Origin: Burkholderiales bacterium
Lineage (GTDB): Bacteria > Pseudomonadota > Gammaproteobacteria > Burkholderiales > Burkholderiaceae_C
Length of the DNA: 44,039 bases
NCBI GenBank assembly: GCA_947381415.1
Contig: CANCVB010000022.1
Coordinates: forward strand, 1 to 44,039
Direction: 5' to 3'
The position numbers and the translations under genes were made by a program. Under the pieces are notes generated by a model. It was not told where the DNA came from. It saw only the letters and a program-made list of their open reading frames with translations, and did no database searches. Of the stretch, positions 33,208 through 42,333 are shown piece by piece (positions within the stretch are counted from its first letter, which is position 1; every line of letters begins with the position of its first letter).

Positions 33208-34897
33208 TCAAAACGACATACTGGCGGTCAACCAATACCGGTTCAGATGCAGGGTGCCGTCTTGGTCTAAGCCTGCGGTGGTGGGGTTGGGGTTGCTTCC
33301 TATTCGCCGTGCCCAGGTGGCACGCAGGTTGATATTCGAGATGCTTTGCCAGGCGACAGACAATCCCGCACCTTGCAGGGCCAGCAGATTGTTGGCCGAG
33401 GCGCCGCTGTAGCTGTTGTCATGGTTGACTTTCACCTGACCCCAGTCGTAAAAGCCCGTGAGGGTCACGCCATAAGGCAACTGGGCTCGCAACTCCCATA
33501 TTCACCAAGCGGCCCTCGCTGCCACCGGCCTCATTGGTCGGATAAGCGCGCACGCCGTTCACGCCACCGAGGTACATTTTTTCCGAGCTGTCCAAGTTCT
33601 TGTTGGCTGCTTGACCATGCAGACTGGCAAACCAACTCAGGGATGGGGTCAGGGCTTGTTGGCGCGACAGGTTGTAGAGCAACTTGGCATAAGTTCCATC
33701 GGTGTGCGTGGTGAGCCAATCGTCGGCTTGGTTGGGGGAACCCTCCAAATTGATGCGGCCAAACACCCCGTTCAAGCCAAAGGTGGTGGCACCGCCGCCG
33801 CCCCAGTTGTCATACTGGTTGCCGTTCAAACCCATGCCGATGTTGCCCGCTTTGTAATTGGAACTGACCGCGCCGTTGGCTTGGTTGTAAAAGTTCTTCG
33901 CCTCGGCGGTGAGGTTGAGTCGCAGATTGCGTTGCCGGCTGCGCACCAAGGGGTAGCTGGCCTCCAGCCCCACGCTGGCTGAGTGACCTTTGGCGTCCAA
34001 GGCCAACATGTCTGCCGACACCAGTTGGTATTGCACGTCACTCACATTGGCGCCCACCTGCCAACCCTTGTCACCCCAAGGCAAGGTGTAAGCCAGTCGC
34101 ATGTAGTCGCTGCCCTGACTGTGCAAGATTTGGGTACTGAGCACATCGCCGCGACCACTGGGGCTGCGAATATCGCCAGTGAACACCGCACGGTTGGGCC
34201 CGGTGGAGGTGGCGCCGGTGTTGTCAAAGCTCAACTCGGCCTTGGTGCGAGGCAAATCCACGACATTCACCACCACATCGGTGGTTTGTGTGTGTTCACC
34301 GGACTGCATGACGCTGCTCAGGTTGACGCCACTCAAGTCATTGGCAATCAAAAACCCCCTGTCCAAATGCTCGGCATTCAGTGGCTGCCCTGTGGCTTGT
34401 TGGGCCAGCAAAATGCGCCTGAGTTGCTCTTGCGACACCCGCTGTGACGCTTCGCCTTCAAAGCGCAGTTCGCCCAACAAAGATTCCACCACCTGCACCG
34501 TGACCACGCCCTGGTCAATGCTTTGGGTGGGCAAATAAGCCCGCACCACCCAGCCATCTTGGCGGTAGCGTGCAGCCACAGCCGCCGCCGCCGCTTGCAA
34601 ATGCGAAAAATCCAATGGCCGGTTCAACCACGGCGCGAGCAATGATTGCAAGTCGGCGTTGGGGTAACGGGTGTTGCCTTGTATTTCAAAGCGCTCAACC
34701 AGCACGGTGACACCATCGGTGGCTTGCAAAGCAGGCGGCAGCGGAGATGATGGTGGTGCGACTTGGTTGGGCAACGGCTGGTTGCGGGTGGCGTCAATCT
34801 GCTGACGTATCGCACCTGCATCGGGCTTGGTTTGGGCTGCAGCTTGATCGAAAAGAAAAGCGCAAAGCAAGAAAAATGTTATTTTTGATGAATTCAT
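33208..34897 (-). pseudogene. TpsB/ShlB-type outer-membrane secretion pore, frameshifted
   Basis: Two-partner secretion pore for the neighbouring TpsA. The N-terminal part (start ATG 34897, MNSSKITFFLLCAFLFDQ) has a signal peptide ending AAA-Q, POTRA domains at about 55-205 (VERFEIQGNTRYPNADLQ, YRQDGWVVRAYLPTQ, then LGELRFEGEAS) and the 16-strand barrel with YLGGVNGVRAYPTNEAGGSEG. At about 33495-33497 an extra G in a GGG run shifts the frame. The first frame ends at 33419, while the true C-terminus continues in another frame to 33208 (LRAQLPYGVTLTGFYDWGQV through a final TASMSF). The terminal Phe is the usual BAM recognition signal, so the rest is intact. It may be a sequencing error or a real inactivation. 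Confidence 0.85.
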
Positions 34898-35053
34898 ACT
34901 AATAATTGATACAAATGACAAATGCGTCATTTAAAGCAATTATGTCAAATTCAAGCCATTTTTTTCTTACAAATGATTTTTACTTATAAAGTGAAAGGTT
35001 GTTCAGTTTTGAATGACAGCTGTCGCCAAGCATGTTAGCCGTGAGGCCGAAGA

Positions 35054-35968
35054 TCAGGGGTAAAACGGCTTGCCCAAGGAGGCGGGCATGTTCACCCGAA
35101 TCCATTGCGGATTGCGAGAAATCAAGGCCAACACCACGATGGTGGCCACATAAGGCAGCATGCTCAAGAACTGACTGGGCACTTCCACGCCGCTGGCTTG
35201 CAGGTGAAATTGCAGCATGGTCACGCCGCCAAACAAGTACGCACCCATGAGCACCCGCGCAGGCCGCCAGGTGGCAAAGGTGGTCAGCGCCAGCGCGATC
35301 CAGCCCTTGCCGGCAATCATGCCCTCGACCCACAAGGGCGTGTAAATGATGGAGATGTAGGCACCCGCCAAACCGCACAAAGCGCCGCCGGTGACCACCG
35401 CCCCCAGGCGAATGCCGCGCACCGAGTAACCCAGGGCGTGGGCTGATTGCGGCGACTCACCCACCGCGCGCAAGACCAAACCTGCGCGGCTGCGTCCCAA
35501 AAACCAAATGAGGCCGATGGTGAAGATGATGACCGCGTACACCATGGGATGCTGCTTGAAGAAAGCGGGCCCGATGAAGGGAATGTCGGCCAAGACAGGC
35601 ACCTCGAATTTCATGCGTTCGGGCAATTTGGCCTGCACATAGCCGGTGCCCACAAAGGCGGAAAACCCCACCCCGAACAAACTCAGCGCCAAACCCGTGG
35701 CGTACTGGTTGGTGTTGAGGCCAATCACCAAAGCGCCAAACAGCAGGGCCAGCAAGCCGCCCGCCGCCATGCCAGCGGCCAGGCCCAGCACATCGCTACC
35801 GGTATGCACCACGGTGGCATAGCCCGCAATGGCGGCGCACAGCATCATGCCCTCGGCGCCCAAATTGACCACGCCTGCTTTTTCGTTGATGAGCAAACCC
35901 AAAGACGCAATCGCCAACACAGTCCCTGCACTCAGGGTGGCGGCCAATAACAAAGCATAGGTTTCCAT
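35054..35968 (-). CDS. ABC transporter permease, nucleoside/purine type (second)
   Basis: Inner-membrane permease of 304 residues, of the BMP-associated family (YufQ/NupC-like). About eight hydrophobic segments; the N-terminal part has LLINEKAGVVNLGAEGMMLCAA (read as two pieces about a loop) and the centre GESPQSAHALGYSVRGIRLGA, the EAA-like coupling loop. The ATG at 35968 overlaps the upstream permease stop as TGATG; a GTG one codon earlier also fits. It is the last gene before the TpsB/TpsA pair and presumably once ran on towards the BMP lipoprotein. Confidence 0.92.
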   Translation of the reverse strand: METYALLLAATLSAGTVLAIASLGLLINEKAGVVNLGAEGMMLCAAIAGYATVVHTGSDVLGLAAGMAAGGLLALLFGALVIGLNTNQYATGLALSLFGVGFSAFVGTGYVQAKLPERMKFEVPVLADIPFIGPAFFKQHPMVYAVIIFTIGLIWFLGRSRAGLVLRAVGESPQSAHALGYSVRGIRLGAVVTGGALCGLAGAYISIIYTPLWVEGMIAGKGWIALALTTFATWRPARVLMGAYLFGGVTMLQFHLQASGVEVPSQFLSMLPYVATIVVLALISRNPQWIRVNMPASLGKPFYP

Positions 35969-37041
35969 CACACCACCTCCACGCGCTTGGGCGACCAGCT
36001 CAATCGGTAATTCATGAGCACGTCACATGCCAACAAGCTGAACAGCAACAAACCCTGGAACACCCCTGTGAGCGATTTGGGCAGGCCCAAACGGGATTGC
36101 GCCAGCTCGCCACCGATGTAAAACATGCTCATCAACATGGCCGAAAACACCATGCCCACCGGGTGCAAGCGCCCGACAAAAGCCACGATGATGGCGGCAA
36201 AGCCATAGCCCACGGGCACATAGGGGGTGAGCTGTCCGATGGGGCCAGCCACTTCCAAGGCGCCCGCCAAACCAGCCGCCCCGCCCGACACCAACAGCGC
36301 CAGCCAGATCGCGCGACTGGAGGAAAAGCCCGCATAGCGCGCCGCTTGCGGGGCCATGCCTCCAATTTGCTGGGCCCAGCCCGCGCGAGTGCGGAACAAA
36401 AACACCCACATCACCAAGACGCCCAACAAAGCCAAGACCACGCCGATGTTGACCCGCGAGCCTTTGAACAAACGCGGTATTTGGGTGGCCGCTTCAAAGG
36501 TTTTGGTTTGCGGGAAGTTGTAGCCCAAGGGGTCTTTCCACGGGCCATACACCAGGTAGCCCAAGACCATGATGGCCACGTACACCAACATCAGGCTGAC
36601 CAAAATTTCATTGGCATGAAAGCGGTCACGCAACCAAGCGGTGATGCCCGCCCAGAACATCCCCCCCAACACACCAGCCAACAACACGGGCACGACCATC
36701 CAAGCGCTGCTGTGGCTGTCCGCGGTCAAGGCCATGCCGGCAGCAAACACCGCACCCATGACGTACTGCCCCTCTGCGCCAATGTTCCAGACATTGGAGC
36801 GAAAACACAGGGCCAGCCCCAGGGCGATCAGCAGCAAGGGCGTGGCTTTGACCACCAACTCGCCCAAGGCGTAGCCGCTGCGGATGGGTTCCCAAAAAAA
36901 GACTTGCAAGCCTTTGACGGGGTCCTTGCCCAAGGCCAAGAACAACAAGATGCCCAACACCACAGTCAACACCAGAGCCAACAAGGGTGAGGCGATGCGC
37001 CAAAAACCAGAGGGCTGTGCCCGAGCAACGAGTTTCAACAT
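35968..37041 (-). CDS. ABC transporter permease, nucleoside/purine type (first)
   Basis: Inner-membrane permease of 357 residues (YufP/NupB-like), partner of the next gene. Visible motifs are LGLALCFRSNVWNIGAEGQ, FHANEILVSLMLVYVAIM and the coupling region IGGMAPQAARYAGFSSSRAI. Hydrophobic segments number about nine or ten. The ATG at 37041 follows the ATPase stop by one base and the gene overlaps the second permease, so translation is probably coupled. Confidence 0.93.
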   Translation of the reverse strand: MLKLVARAQPSGFWRIASPLLALVLTVVLGILLFLALGKDPVKGLQVFFWEPIRSGYALGELVVKATPLLLIALGLALCFRSNVWNIGAEGQYVMGAVFAAGMALTADSHSSAWMVVPVLLAGVLGGMFWAGITAWLRDRFHANEILVSLMLVYVAIMVLGYLVYGPWKDPLGYNFPQTKTFEAATQIPRLFKGSRVNIGVVLALLGVLVMWVFLFRTRAGWAQQIGGMAPQAARYAGFSSSRAIWLALLVSGGAAGLAGALEVAGPIGQLTPYVPVGYGFAAIIVAFVGRLHPVGMVFSAMLMSMFYIGGELAQSRLGLPKSLTGVFQGLLLFSLLACDVLMNYRLSWSPKRVEVV

Positions 37042-37042
37042 G

Positions 37043-38563
37043 TCAATGCACCGCTTCTTCAGCCGTGTCCCACAAACCGCTCATCCAACTGCCGATCAGC
37101 GCCACCGTGGCGTCGGCACGGGCAATCGACGGCGACAAACGCCCTTGCGCCATGACGTGCATGCGGTCGCAGAGTTCAAACAACTCGTCCAACTCCTCGC
37201 TGACCACCAGCACCGCACAACCTGCATCGCGCAACGCCAGCAAGGCGGCGCGGATTTGCGCGGCGGCCCCCACGTCCACGCCCCAGGTGGGTTGCGAGAC
37301 GATGAGCAGTTTGGGCGCGGCGTCGATTTCTCGACCGACGATGAACTTTTGCAAATTGCCACCAGACAGCGATTGCGCCAAGGCCTGCGCCCCACCCGCT
37401 TTCACTTGGTAACGGCTGATGATGGACTGGGCTTGAGCGTGCAAGGCAGCAATGTCTATCCAGCCACTGCGGTGTACCGCATCGTCCCTTGTGAGCAAGA
37501 GGTTGTGCGCCAAACTCAGACCGGGCACGGCGCCCCGACCCAAGCGTTCCTCGGGCACAAAGTGCAGCCCCAGGGCGCGGCGCTGCGCCGGCCCTTGCTG
37601 GCCCACGGCTTGCCCGCACAAACGGATGCTGTCGGCGGGTGCGCGGGTGTCTTCGCCACTCAATGCATAGAGCAACTCGCGCTGGCCATTGCCAGAGACA
37701 CCGGCAATGCCAACGATCTCACCCTGGCGCACCTGCAAATTCAATGGCGACAGGTTCATGCCAAACGGGTCTGAACGCGCCAGGCTGAGTTGGCGCACAT
37801 CCAGCACCACCTGGCCAGGGGTGCTGGTGTTGTGCTCCAAGGCCGGCGGCTCGCTGCCAATCATCATTTGGCTCAAAGAAGCGTTGGTTTCTTGGCTGGG
37901 AATGCACTCGCCACTGACACGACCAGCGCGCAACACGGTGCAATGGGTGCAAAGCGCCCGTATTTCGTGCAGCTTGTGACTGATGTACAAAATGCTGCAG
38001 CCCTCGGCCACCAATTGACGCAGCACCGCGAACAATTTGTCCACGGCTTGCGGGGTCAGCACCGAAGTGGGTTCGTCCAAAATGAGCAAGCGAGGCTCGC
38101 ACAACAAGGCACGGATGATTTCAACCCGCTGCATCTCACCCACGCTCAGGGTGTGCACCGGACGCTCGGGCTCGATGTCCAGACCGTAGAGGGCGGCTTT
38201 CTCGCGGATGCGCTGGGTCACCTCGGCCAAGGACAGCGACTTGTCCAAGCCCAGCCAGACGTTTTGCGCCACGCTCAAGGTGTCAAACAAACTGAAATGC
38301 TGGAACACCATGCTGATGCCCAAGGCGCGGGCTTGCTGCGGGTTGCGTATCTGCACCGCTTGGCCGTCAAAGTGGATGCCGCCCGCATCGGGTTGCACCG
38401 CGCCGTAAATGATTTTCATGAGGGTGGATTTGCCCGCCCCGTTCTCGCCCAAAATGGCGTGGATTTGACCGGGCATGACTTCCAGGTCGATGTGGTCATT
38501 GGCCAGCACCGCGGGGTACTGTTTGCAAATGCCTTGCAGGCTGAGCAAAGCTGGCGTGCTCAA
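37043..38563 (-). CDS. ABC transporter ATP-binding protein, nucleoside/purine type
   Basis: A double-domain ATPase of 506 residues. Domain 1 has Walker A GENGAGKST, Q-loop FQHFSLFD, signature LSVGEMQRVEI and Walker B LLILDEPTS. Domain 2 has a degenerate Walker A GVSGNGQRE, signature LSGGNLQKF and LLIVSQPTWGVD, as usual for the sugar/nucleoside (RbsA-, YufO-like) type. The start is a TTG at 38563 with GGAG six bases upstream; the frame stays open much further, antisense to xdhA. It is divergent from xdhA with 63 bases between, hinting at shared control. Confidence 0.93.
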   Translation of the reverse strand: MSTPALLSLQGICKQYPAVLANDHIDLEVMPGQIHAILGENGAGKSTLMKIIYGAVQPDAGGIHFDGQAVQIRNPQQARALGISMVFQHFSLFDTLSVAQNVWLGLDKSLSLAEVTQRIREKAALYGLDIEPERPVHTLSVGEMQRVEIIRALLCEPRLLILDEPTSVLTPQAVDKLFAVLRQLVAEGCSILYISHKLHEIRALCTHCTVLRAGRVSGECIPSQETNASLSQMMIGSEPPALEHNTSTPGQVVLDVRQLSLARSDPFGMNLSPLNLQVRQGEIVGIAGVSGNGQRELLYALSGEDTRAPADSIRLCGQAVGQQGPAQRRALGLHFVPEERLGRGAVPGLSLAHNLLLTRDDAVHRSGWIDIAALHAQAQSIISRYQVKAGGAQALAQSLSGGNLQKFIVGREIDAAPKLLIVSQPTWGVDVGAAAQIRAALLALRDAGCAVLVVSEELDELFELCDRMHVMAQGRLSPSIARADATVALIGSWMSGLWDTAEEAVH

Positions 38564-38607
38564 AGGGCGTCTCCGCCAGAGAAATCCGGTGCAACAATAG
38601 CTTTCAA

Positions 38608-38618
38608 ACAACTGTTGT
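38608..38618. promoter_or_regulatory. Palindrome in the transporter-xdhA intergenic region
   Basis: ACAACTGTTGT is a perfect 5-1-5 inverted repeat, in the 63-base space between the divergent ATPase and xdhA genes. A purine-responsive repressor could bind there. No regulator gene is in the window and no match to a known operator is claimed. Confidence 0.3.
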
Positions 38619-38626
38619 GAATTTGC

Positions 38627-40051
38627 ATGACGCTTCCCAAAATTGAGTTGATTCACCGAGGTCGGTGGCAGACACTTTCCAATGTACCACCGGCACGCAC
38701 ATTGCTCGATCTGATACGCGAGGATTTGCGGGTCAGCGACACCAAAGAAGGCTGTGCCTCGGGCGACTGCGGCGCGTGTACCGTGGTGCTGGGCTCGGGT
38801 GCGCAGGCCCACACGGTCAACAGCTGCATTCGCATGGCGCATTCGGCCCACGGCCTGCAAATCACCACCGCCAGCGACTTGTCTGTCAATGGCCAACTGC
38901 ACCCTGTGCAACAAGCCCTGGTTGACCACCACGCTTCCCAATGCGGCTTTTGCACGCCTGGCTTTGTGATGAGCTTGTACGACCTTTACAACCGTGCCCA
39001 AGGCCGCGCCGTCAGCCGTGAGGAAGCGATGGAAGCCATCTCGGGCAATTTGTGCCGCTGCACCGGTTACCGCCCCATCTTGGACGCGGCCATGGCCATG
39101 CACCTGTACCCCTTGCCCAAGGCTTCACCAGCGCCAGCGCCCGCTGAAACAAGCAGTGAACGCGACCCCCTGGACCCGCATTACGCCCTGCCCACCTCAT
39201 TGCGGCAATTGCTGCCTTTGCGCGCCCGTTTTCCCAAGGCGCAAATCATGGCTGGCGGCACGGATGCGGGTTTGTGGGTCACGCAGCAACACCGACAGTT
39301 TGCGCAAGTGATTGACATCACCCGCGTTGCCGAGTTGCAGCGCATTGAGCAGTACCCGCAGCACATCGCCATTGGCGCGGCGGTCAGCATCCATGACGCG
39401 TTTGCCGCCTTGGCCGAGCGCCGTCCTGAGGTGGCGCACTTCGCCCATCGCTTTGCGGGGCGGCCCGTGCGCCAATCGGGCACCTTGGGGGGCAATGTGG
39501 CCAATGGTTCGCCGATTGGCGACAGCATGCCGCTCTTGATCGCCTTGGGCGCACAAGTGGTGTTGATGGCTTGGCGCGGCGGTCGCATGGTGCACCGCCA
39601 TGTGCCCCTGGAGGACTATTACCTGGGTTATCGACAAACCGTGTTGAAGCCTGATGAATTGCTCTGTTGGATCGTGGTGCCCCACCCGCATGCGGATGAA
39701 CAACTCCATTGCCACAAGGTGTCCAAACGGCTCGAAGACGACATCTCCAGCGTGTGTCTGGTGCTCAACTTGCACCTGCAGCAAGACCACGTGCGTGAGG
39801 TGCGCATCGGCGTGGGGGGTGTCGCTGCCACCCCGGTGCGAGCCACACGCACCGAAGCCGTGATGCGTGCTCAGGTGTTCAATGCGGCCACCGTGGCCAA
39901 AGCCCAAGACACACTGGCGCAGGAGTTCAACCCCATCTCCGACATGCGCGCCAGCGCCGACTACCGACGCTTGCTGCTGCGCAACTTGCTGCAACGCGCT
40001 TGGCTGCAAGCGCAAGGTCAGGGCCTGGTGCAGTTGGAGGACTTGCCATGA
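38627..40051 (+). CDS. xdhA: Xanthine dehydrogenase small subunit (FeS and FAD)
   Basis: Electron-transfer subunit that passes electrons from the molybdenum site to NAD. The 474 residues contain the plant-type 2Fe-2S cluster (Cys43, Cys48, Cys51, Cys67 in EGCASGDCGACTV), the second cluster region (QCGFCTPGF with NLCRCTGYRPI) and, from about 190, the FAD domain with QIMAGGTDAGLWV and GTLGGNVANGSPIGD. It overlaps xdhB by four bases. Confidence 0.96.
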   Translation: MTLPKIELIHRGRWQTLSNVPPARTLLDLIREDLRVSDTKEGCASGDCGACTVVLGSGAQAHTVNSCIRMAHSAHGLQITTASDLSVNGQLHPVQQALVDHHASQCGFCTPGFVMSLYDLYNRAQGRAVSREEAMEAISGNLCRCTGYRPILDAAMAMHLYPLPKASPAPAPAETSSERDPLDPHYALPTSLRQLLPLRARFPKAQIMAGGTDAGLWVTQQHRQFAQVIDITRVAELQRIEQYPQHIAIGAAVSIHDAFAALAERRPEVAHFAHRFAGRPVRQSGTLGGNVANGSPIGDSMPLLIALGAQVVLMAWRGGRMVHRHVPLEDYYLGYRQTVLKPDELLCWIVVPHPHADEQLHCHKVSKRLEDDISSVCLVLNLHLQQDHVREVRIGVGGVAATPVRATRTEAVMRAQVFNAATVAKAQDTLAQEFNPISDMRASADYRRLLLRNLLQRAWLQAQGQGLVQLEDLP

Positions 40052-42333
40052 ACCCCAGTTTGCCCCATTTGGACCACACAGCGCACCACGAAAGCGCTGC
40101 TTTGCATGTGCAAGGTTTGGCGACTTACATCGACGACCTGCCACTCACCGAAGGCACGCTGCATGCCGCGCCCATCCTGAGCCATGTGGCGAGTGGCCGC
40201 ATCTTGTCGCTGGACTTGAGCGCGGTGCTGGCCGCACCCGGTGTGCATGCGGTGGTGACCGCTGAGGACATTCCAGGCGATCAACTGCTGGCCACCTTCG
40301 TTCACGACGAACCTGTGTTTGCCAAGGAACGGGTTGAACATGTGGGGCAGGTGCTGGGCTTGGTGGTGGCCGACAGCCACATTCAGGCCCGTGCTGCCGC
40401 GCAGTTGATGGTCTTGAAGGTGCAGGCCGAGGAGCCTGTGCTCAATGCAAGAGCCCTGCAAACATCGGTGCTGCCAAGCGTTCATGTGCAGCGCGGTGAC
40501 GCCGCACAGGCCATGCGCCAAGCCCCTCACCAGCTGCAAGGCCAATTGGAGATTGGTGGCCAAGAACATTACTATTTGGAAGGCCAAATTGCCTACGTGC
40601 TGCCACAGGACGACGGCAACTGGTTGATCCATTCCAGCACCCAACACCCCGGCGAGGCTCAGCACTGGGTGGCCCACGCCCTGAACATTCCTTTGAACCA
40701 AGTCAGGGTCTTGTGCAGGCGCATGGGCGGCGGCTTTGGGGGCAAGGAAACGCAGTCTGGCCATGTGGCCGTGTGGGCTGCGCTGGCCGCGCACAAAACG
40801 GGTCGCCCCGTGAAGATGCGCCTGTCCCGCGAAGACGATTTCTTGGTGACGGGCAAACGTCACCCCTTCAGCCACGACTACCACGCTGGCTTTGACGCCC
40901 AAGGCCGTTTGTTGGCCCTGCAAAACACCCAATGGGCGCACTGTGGCTTCAGCGCCGACCTGAGCGGCCCCGTGTCTGACCGCGCGGTGTTTCACACCGA
41001 CAACGCCTACTATTTAGAGGCAGTGGATATTCAATCGCACCGCAGCAAGCTCAACACCCAAAGCCACACCGCGTTTCGCGGCTTTGGCGGGCCGCAAGGC
41101 ATGTTGCTGATCGAAACGGTCATGGGCGACATTGCCCGTACTTTGCAAATGGACCCCCTCGATGTGCGTTTGCGCAACCTCTACGGCGACGCACCGCGCA
41201 ACACCACGCCCTATGCCATGACGGTGGAGGACAACATCTTGCCGCGCCTGATGCCGCAGTTGGCGCAGGACTGCGACTACCGCGCGCGCCGCGCGCACAT
41301 CCGTGAATTCAACGCCCACAGCAGCGTCATCAAACGCGGTATCGCCATCACCCCGGTGAAATTTGGCATCAGCTTCACCGCCACCCAGTTCAACCAAGCC
41401 GGTGCCTTGGTGTCGGTGTTCACCGATGGCAGCGTCTTGGTCAACCATGGCGGCACCGAAATGGGCCAAGGCTTGCACACCAAGGTCTGCGCCATCGTGG
41501 CGCAGGTGCTGGGACTGCCACTGAGGCAGGTGCGTATCAGCAGCACCGACACCGACAAGGTGGCCAATGCCAGCGCCACTGCCGCCTCTAGCGGCACCGA
41601 CTTGAATGGCCGCGCCGCCGAACGTGCGGCTTTGCAAGTGCGCCACAACCTGGCCGAGTGCATCGCCAAAGCCGATGGCTGCCCAGTCAGCGAGGTGGTG
41701 TTCTTGAATGCCCAGGTGCGCACGCCCACGCAACTTCGCAGCTTCGCGCAAGCGGTGCAACACGCTTACAGCCAGCGGGTGCAACTGTGGAGCGATGGCT
41801 TTTACGCCACGCCCAAAATCCACTATGACCGCACTACCTTGAGCGGGCGGCCTTTTTACTACTTTGCCTATGGCGCGGCTTGCAGCGAGGTGGCCATCGA
41901 CACCCTGACAGGCGAGCACAAACTGCTGCGCGTGGACATCTTGCACGACGTGGGCCATTCCCTGAACCCCGCGCTGGACATCGGGCAAATCGAGGGCGGT
42001 TTTGTGCAAGGCTTGGGCTGGTTGACCACCGAGGAGTTGGTTTGGGGCGCAGACGGCAAGCTGCTCACCAAAGGCGCCAGTACCTACAAAATTCCCACGG
42101 CGGCAGACATGCCAGCCGAGTTCAACATCCAGTTCTGGCACGAGGCCAACCCCGAGGACAACGTCGGCGGCAGCAAGGCCGTGGGCGAACCGCCCTTCAT
42201 GCTGGCCATGAGCGTGTTCGAGGCCCTGCGCGACGCCGTGGGCGAGGCCTTGGGTGGCCATGAACCCGTGCGCTTGGACGCACCCATCACCCCCGAGCGG
42301 GTCTTGATGGCCTTGCAGGTCCAACCGTCATGA
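40048..42333 (+). CDS. xdhB: Xanthine dehydrogenase molybdopterin-binding subunit
   Basis: Catalytic subunit; oxidises hypoxanthine to xanthine and xanthine to urate. The 761 residues show GGGFGGKETQ (molybdopterin binding), FRGFGGPQGM (the substrate-binding Arg region), GGTEMGQGLHTK, and near the C-terminus the catalytic Glu in VGEPPFMLAMSV. The start at 40048 matches the family; an in-frame codon 16 residues upstream lies inside xdhA. The guaD start overlaps the stop (ATGA). No xdhC follows, although it often sits here. Confidence 0.96.
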   Translation: MNPSLPHLDHTAHHESAALHVQGLATYIDDLPLTEGTLHAAPILSHVASGRILSLDLSAVLAAPGVHAVVTAEDIPGDQLLATFVHDEPVFAKERVEHVGQVLGLVVADSHIQARAAAQLMVLKVQAEEPVLNARALQTSVLPSVHVQRGDAAQAMRQAPHQLQGQLEIGGQEHYYLEGQIAYVLPQDDGNWLIHSSTQHPGEAQHWVAHALNIPLNQVRVLCRRMGGGFGGKETQSGHVAVWAALAAHKTGRPVKMRLSREDDFLVTGKRHPFSHDYHAGFDAQGRLLALQNTQWAHCGFSADLSGPVSDRAVFHTDNAYYLEAVDIQSHRSKLNTQSHTAFRGFGGPQGMLLIETVMGDIARTLQMDPLDVRLRNLYGDAPRNTTPYAMTVEDNILPRLMPQLAQDCDYRARRAHIREFNAHSSVIKRGIAITPVKFGISFTATQFNQAGALVSVFTDGSVLVNHGGTEMGQGLHTKVCAIVAQVLGLPLRQVRISSTDTDKVANASATAASSGTDLNGRAAERAALQVRHNLAECIAKADGCPVSEVVFLNAQVRTPTQLRSFAQAVQHAYSQRVQLWSDGFYATPKIHYDRTTLSGRPFYYFAYGAACSEVAIDTLTGEHKLLRVDILHDVGHSLNPALDIGQIEGGFVQGLGWLTTEELVWGADGKLLTKGASTYKIPTAADMPAEFNIQFWHEANPEDNVGGSKAVGEPPFMLAMSVFEALRDAVGEALGGHEPVRLDAPITPERVLMALQVQPS

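Noticed and set aside
35015..35024. GACAGCTGTC palindrome downstream of the second permease
   Set aside because: Only ten bases, no T-tract and no nearby promoter; chance occurrence is likely.
41014..42324. Long minus-strand ORF (436 residues) opposite xdhB
   Set aside because: High-GC codon bias keeps the reverse frame open; the product is His/Gln/Ala-rich with no recognisable domain.
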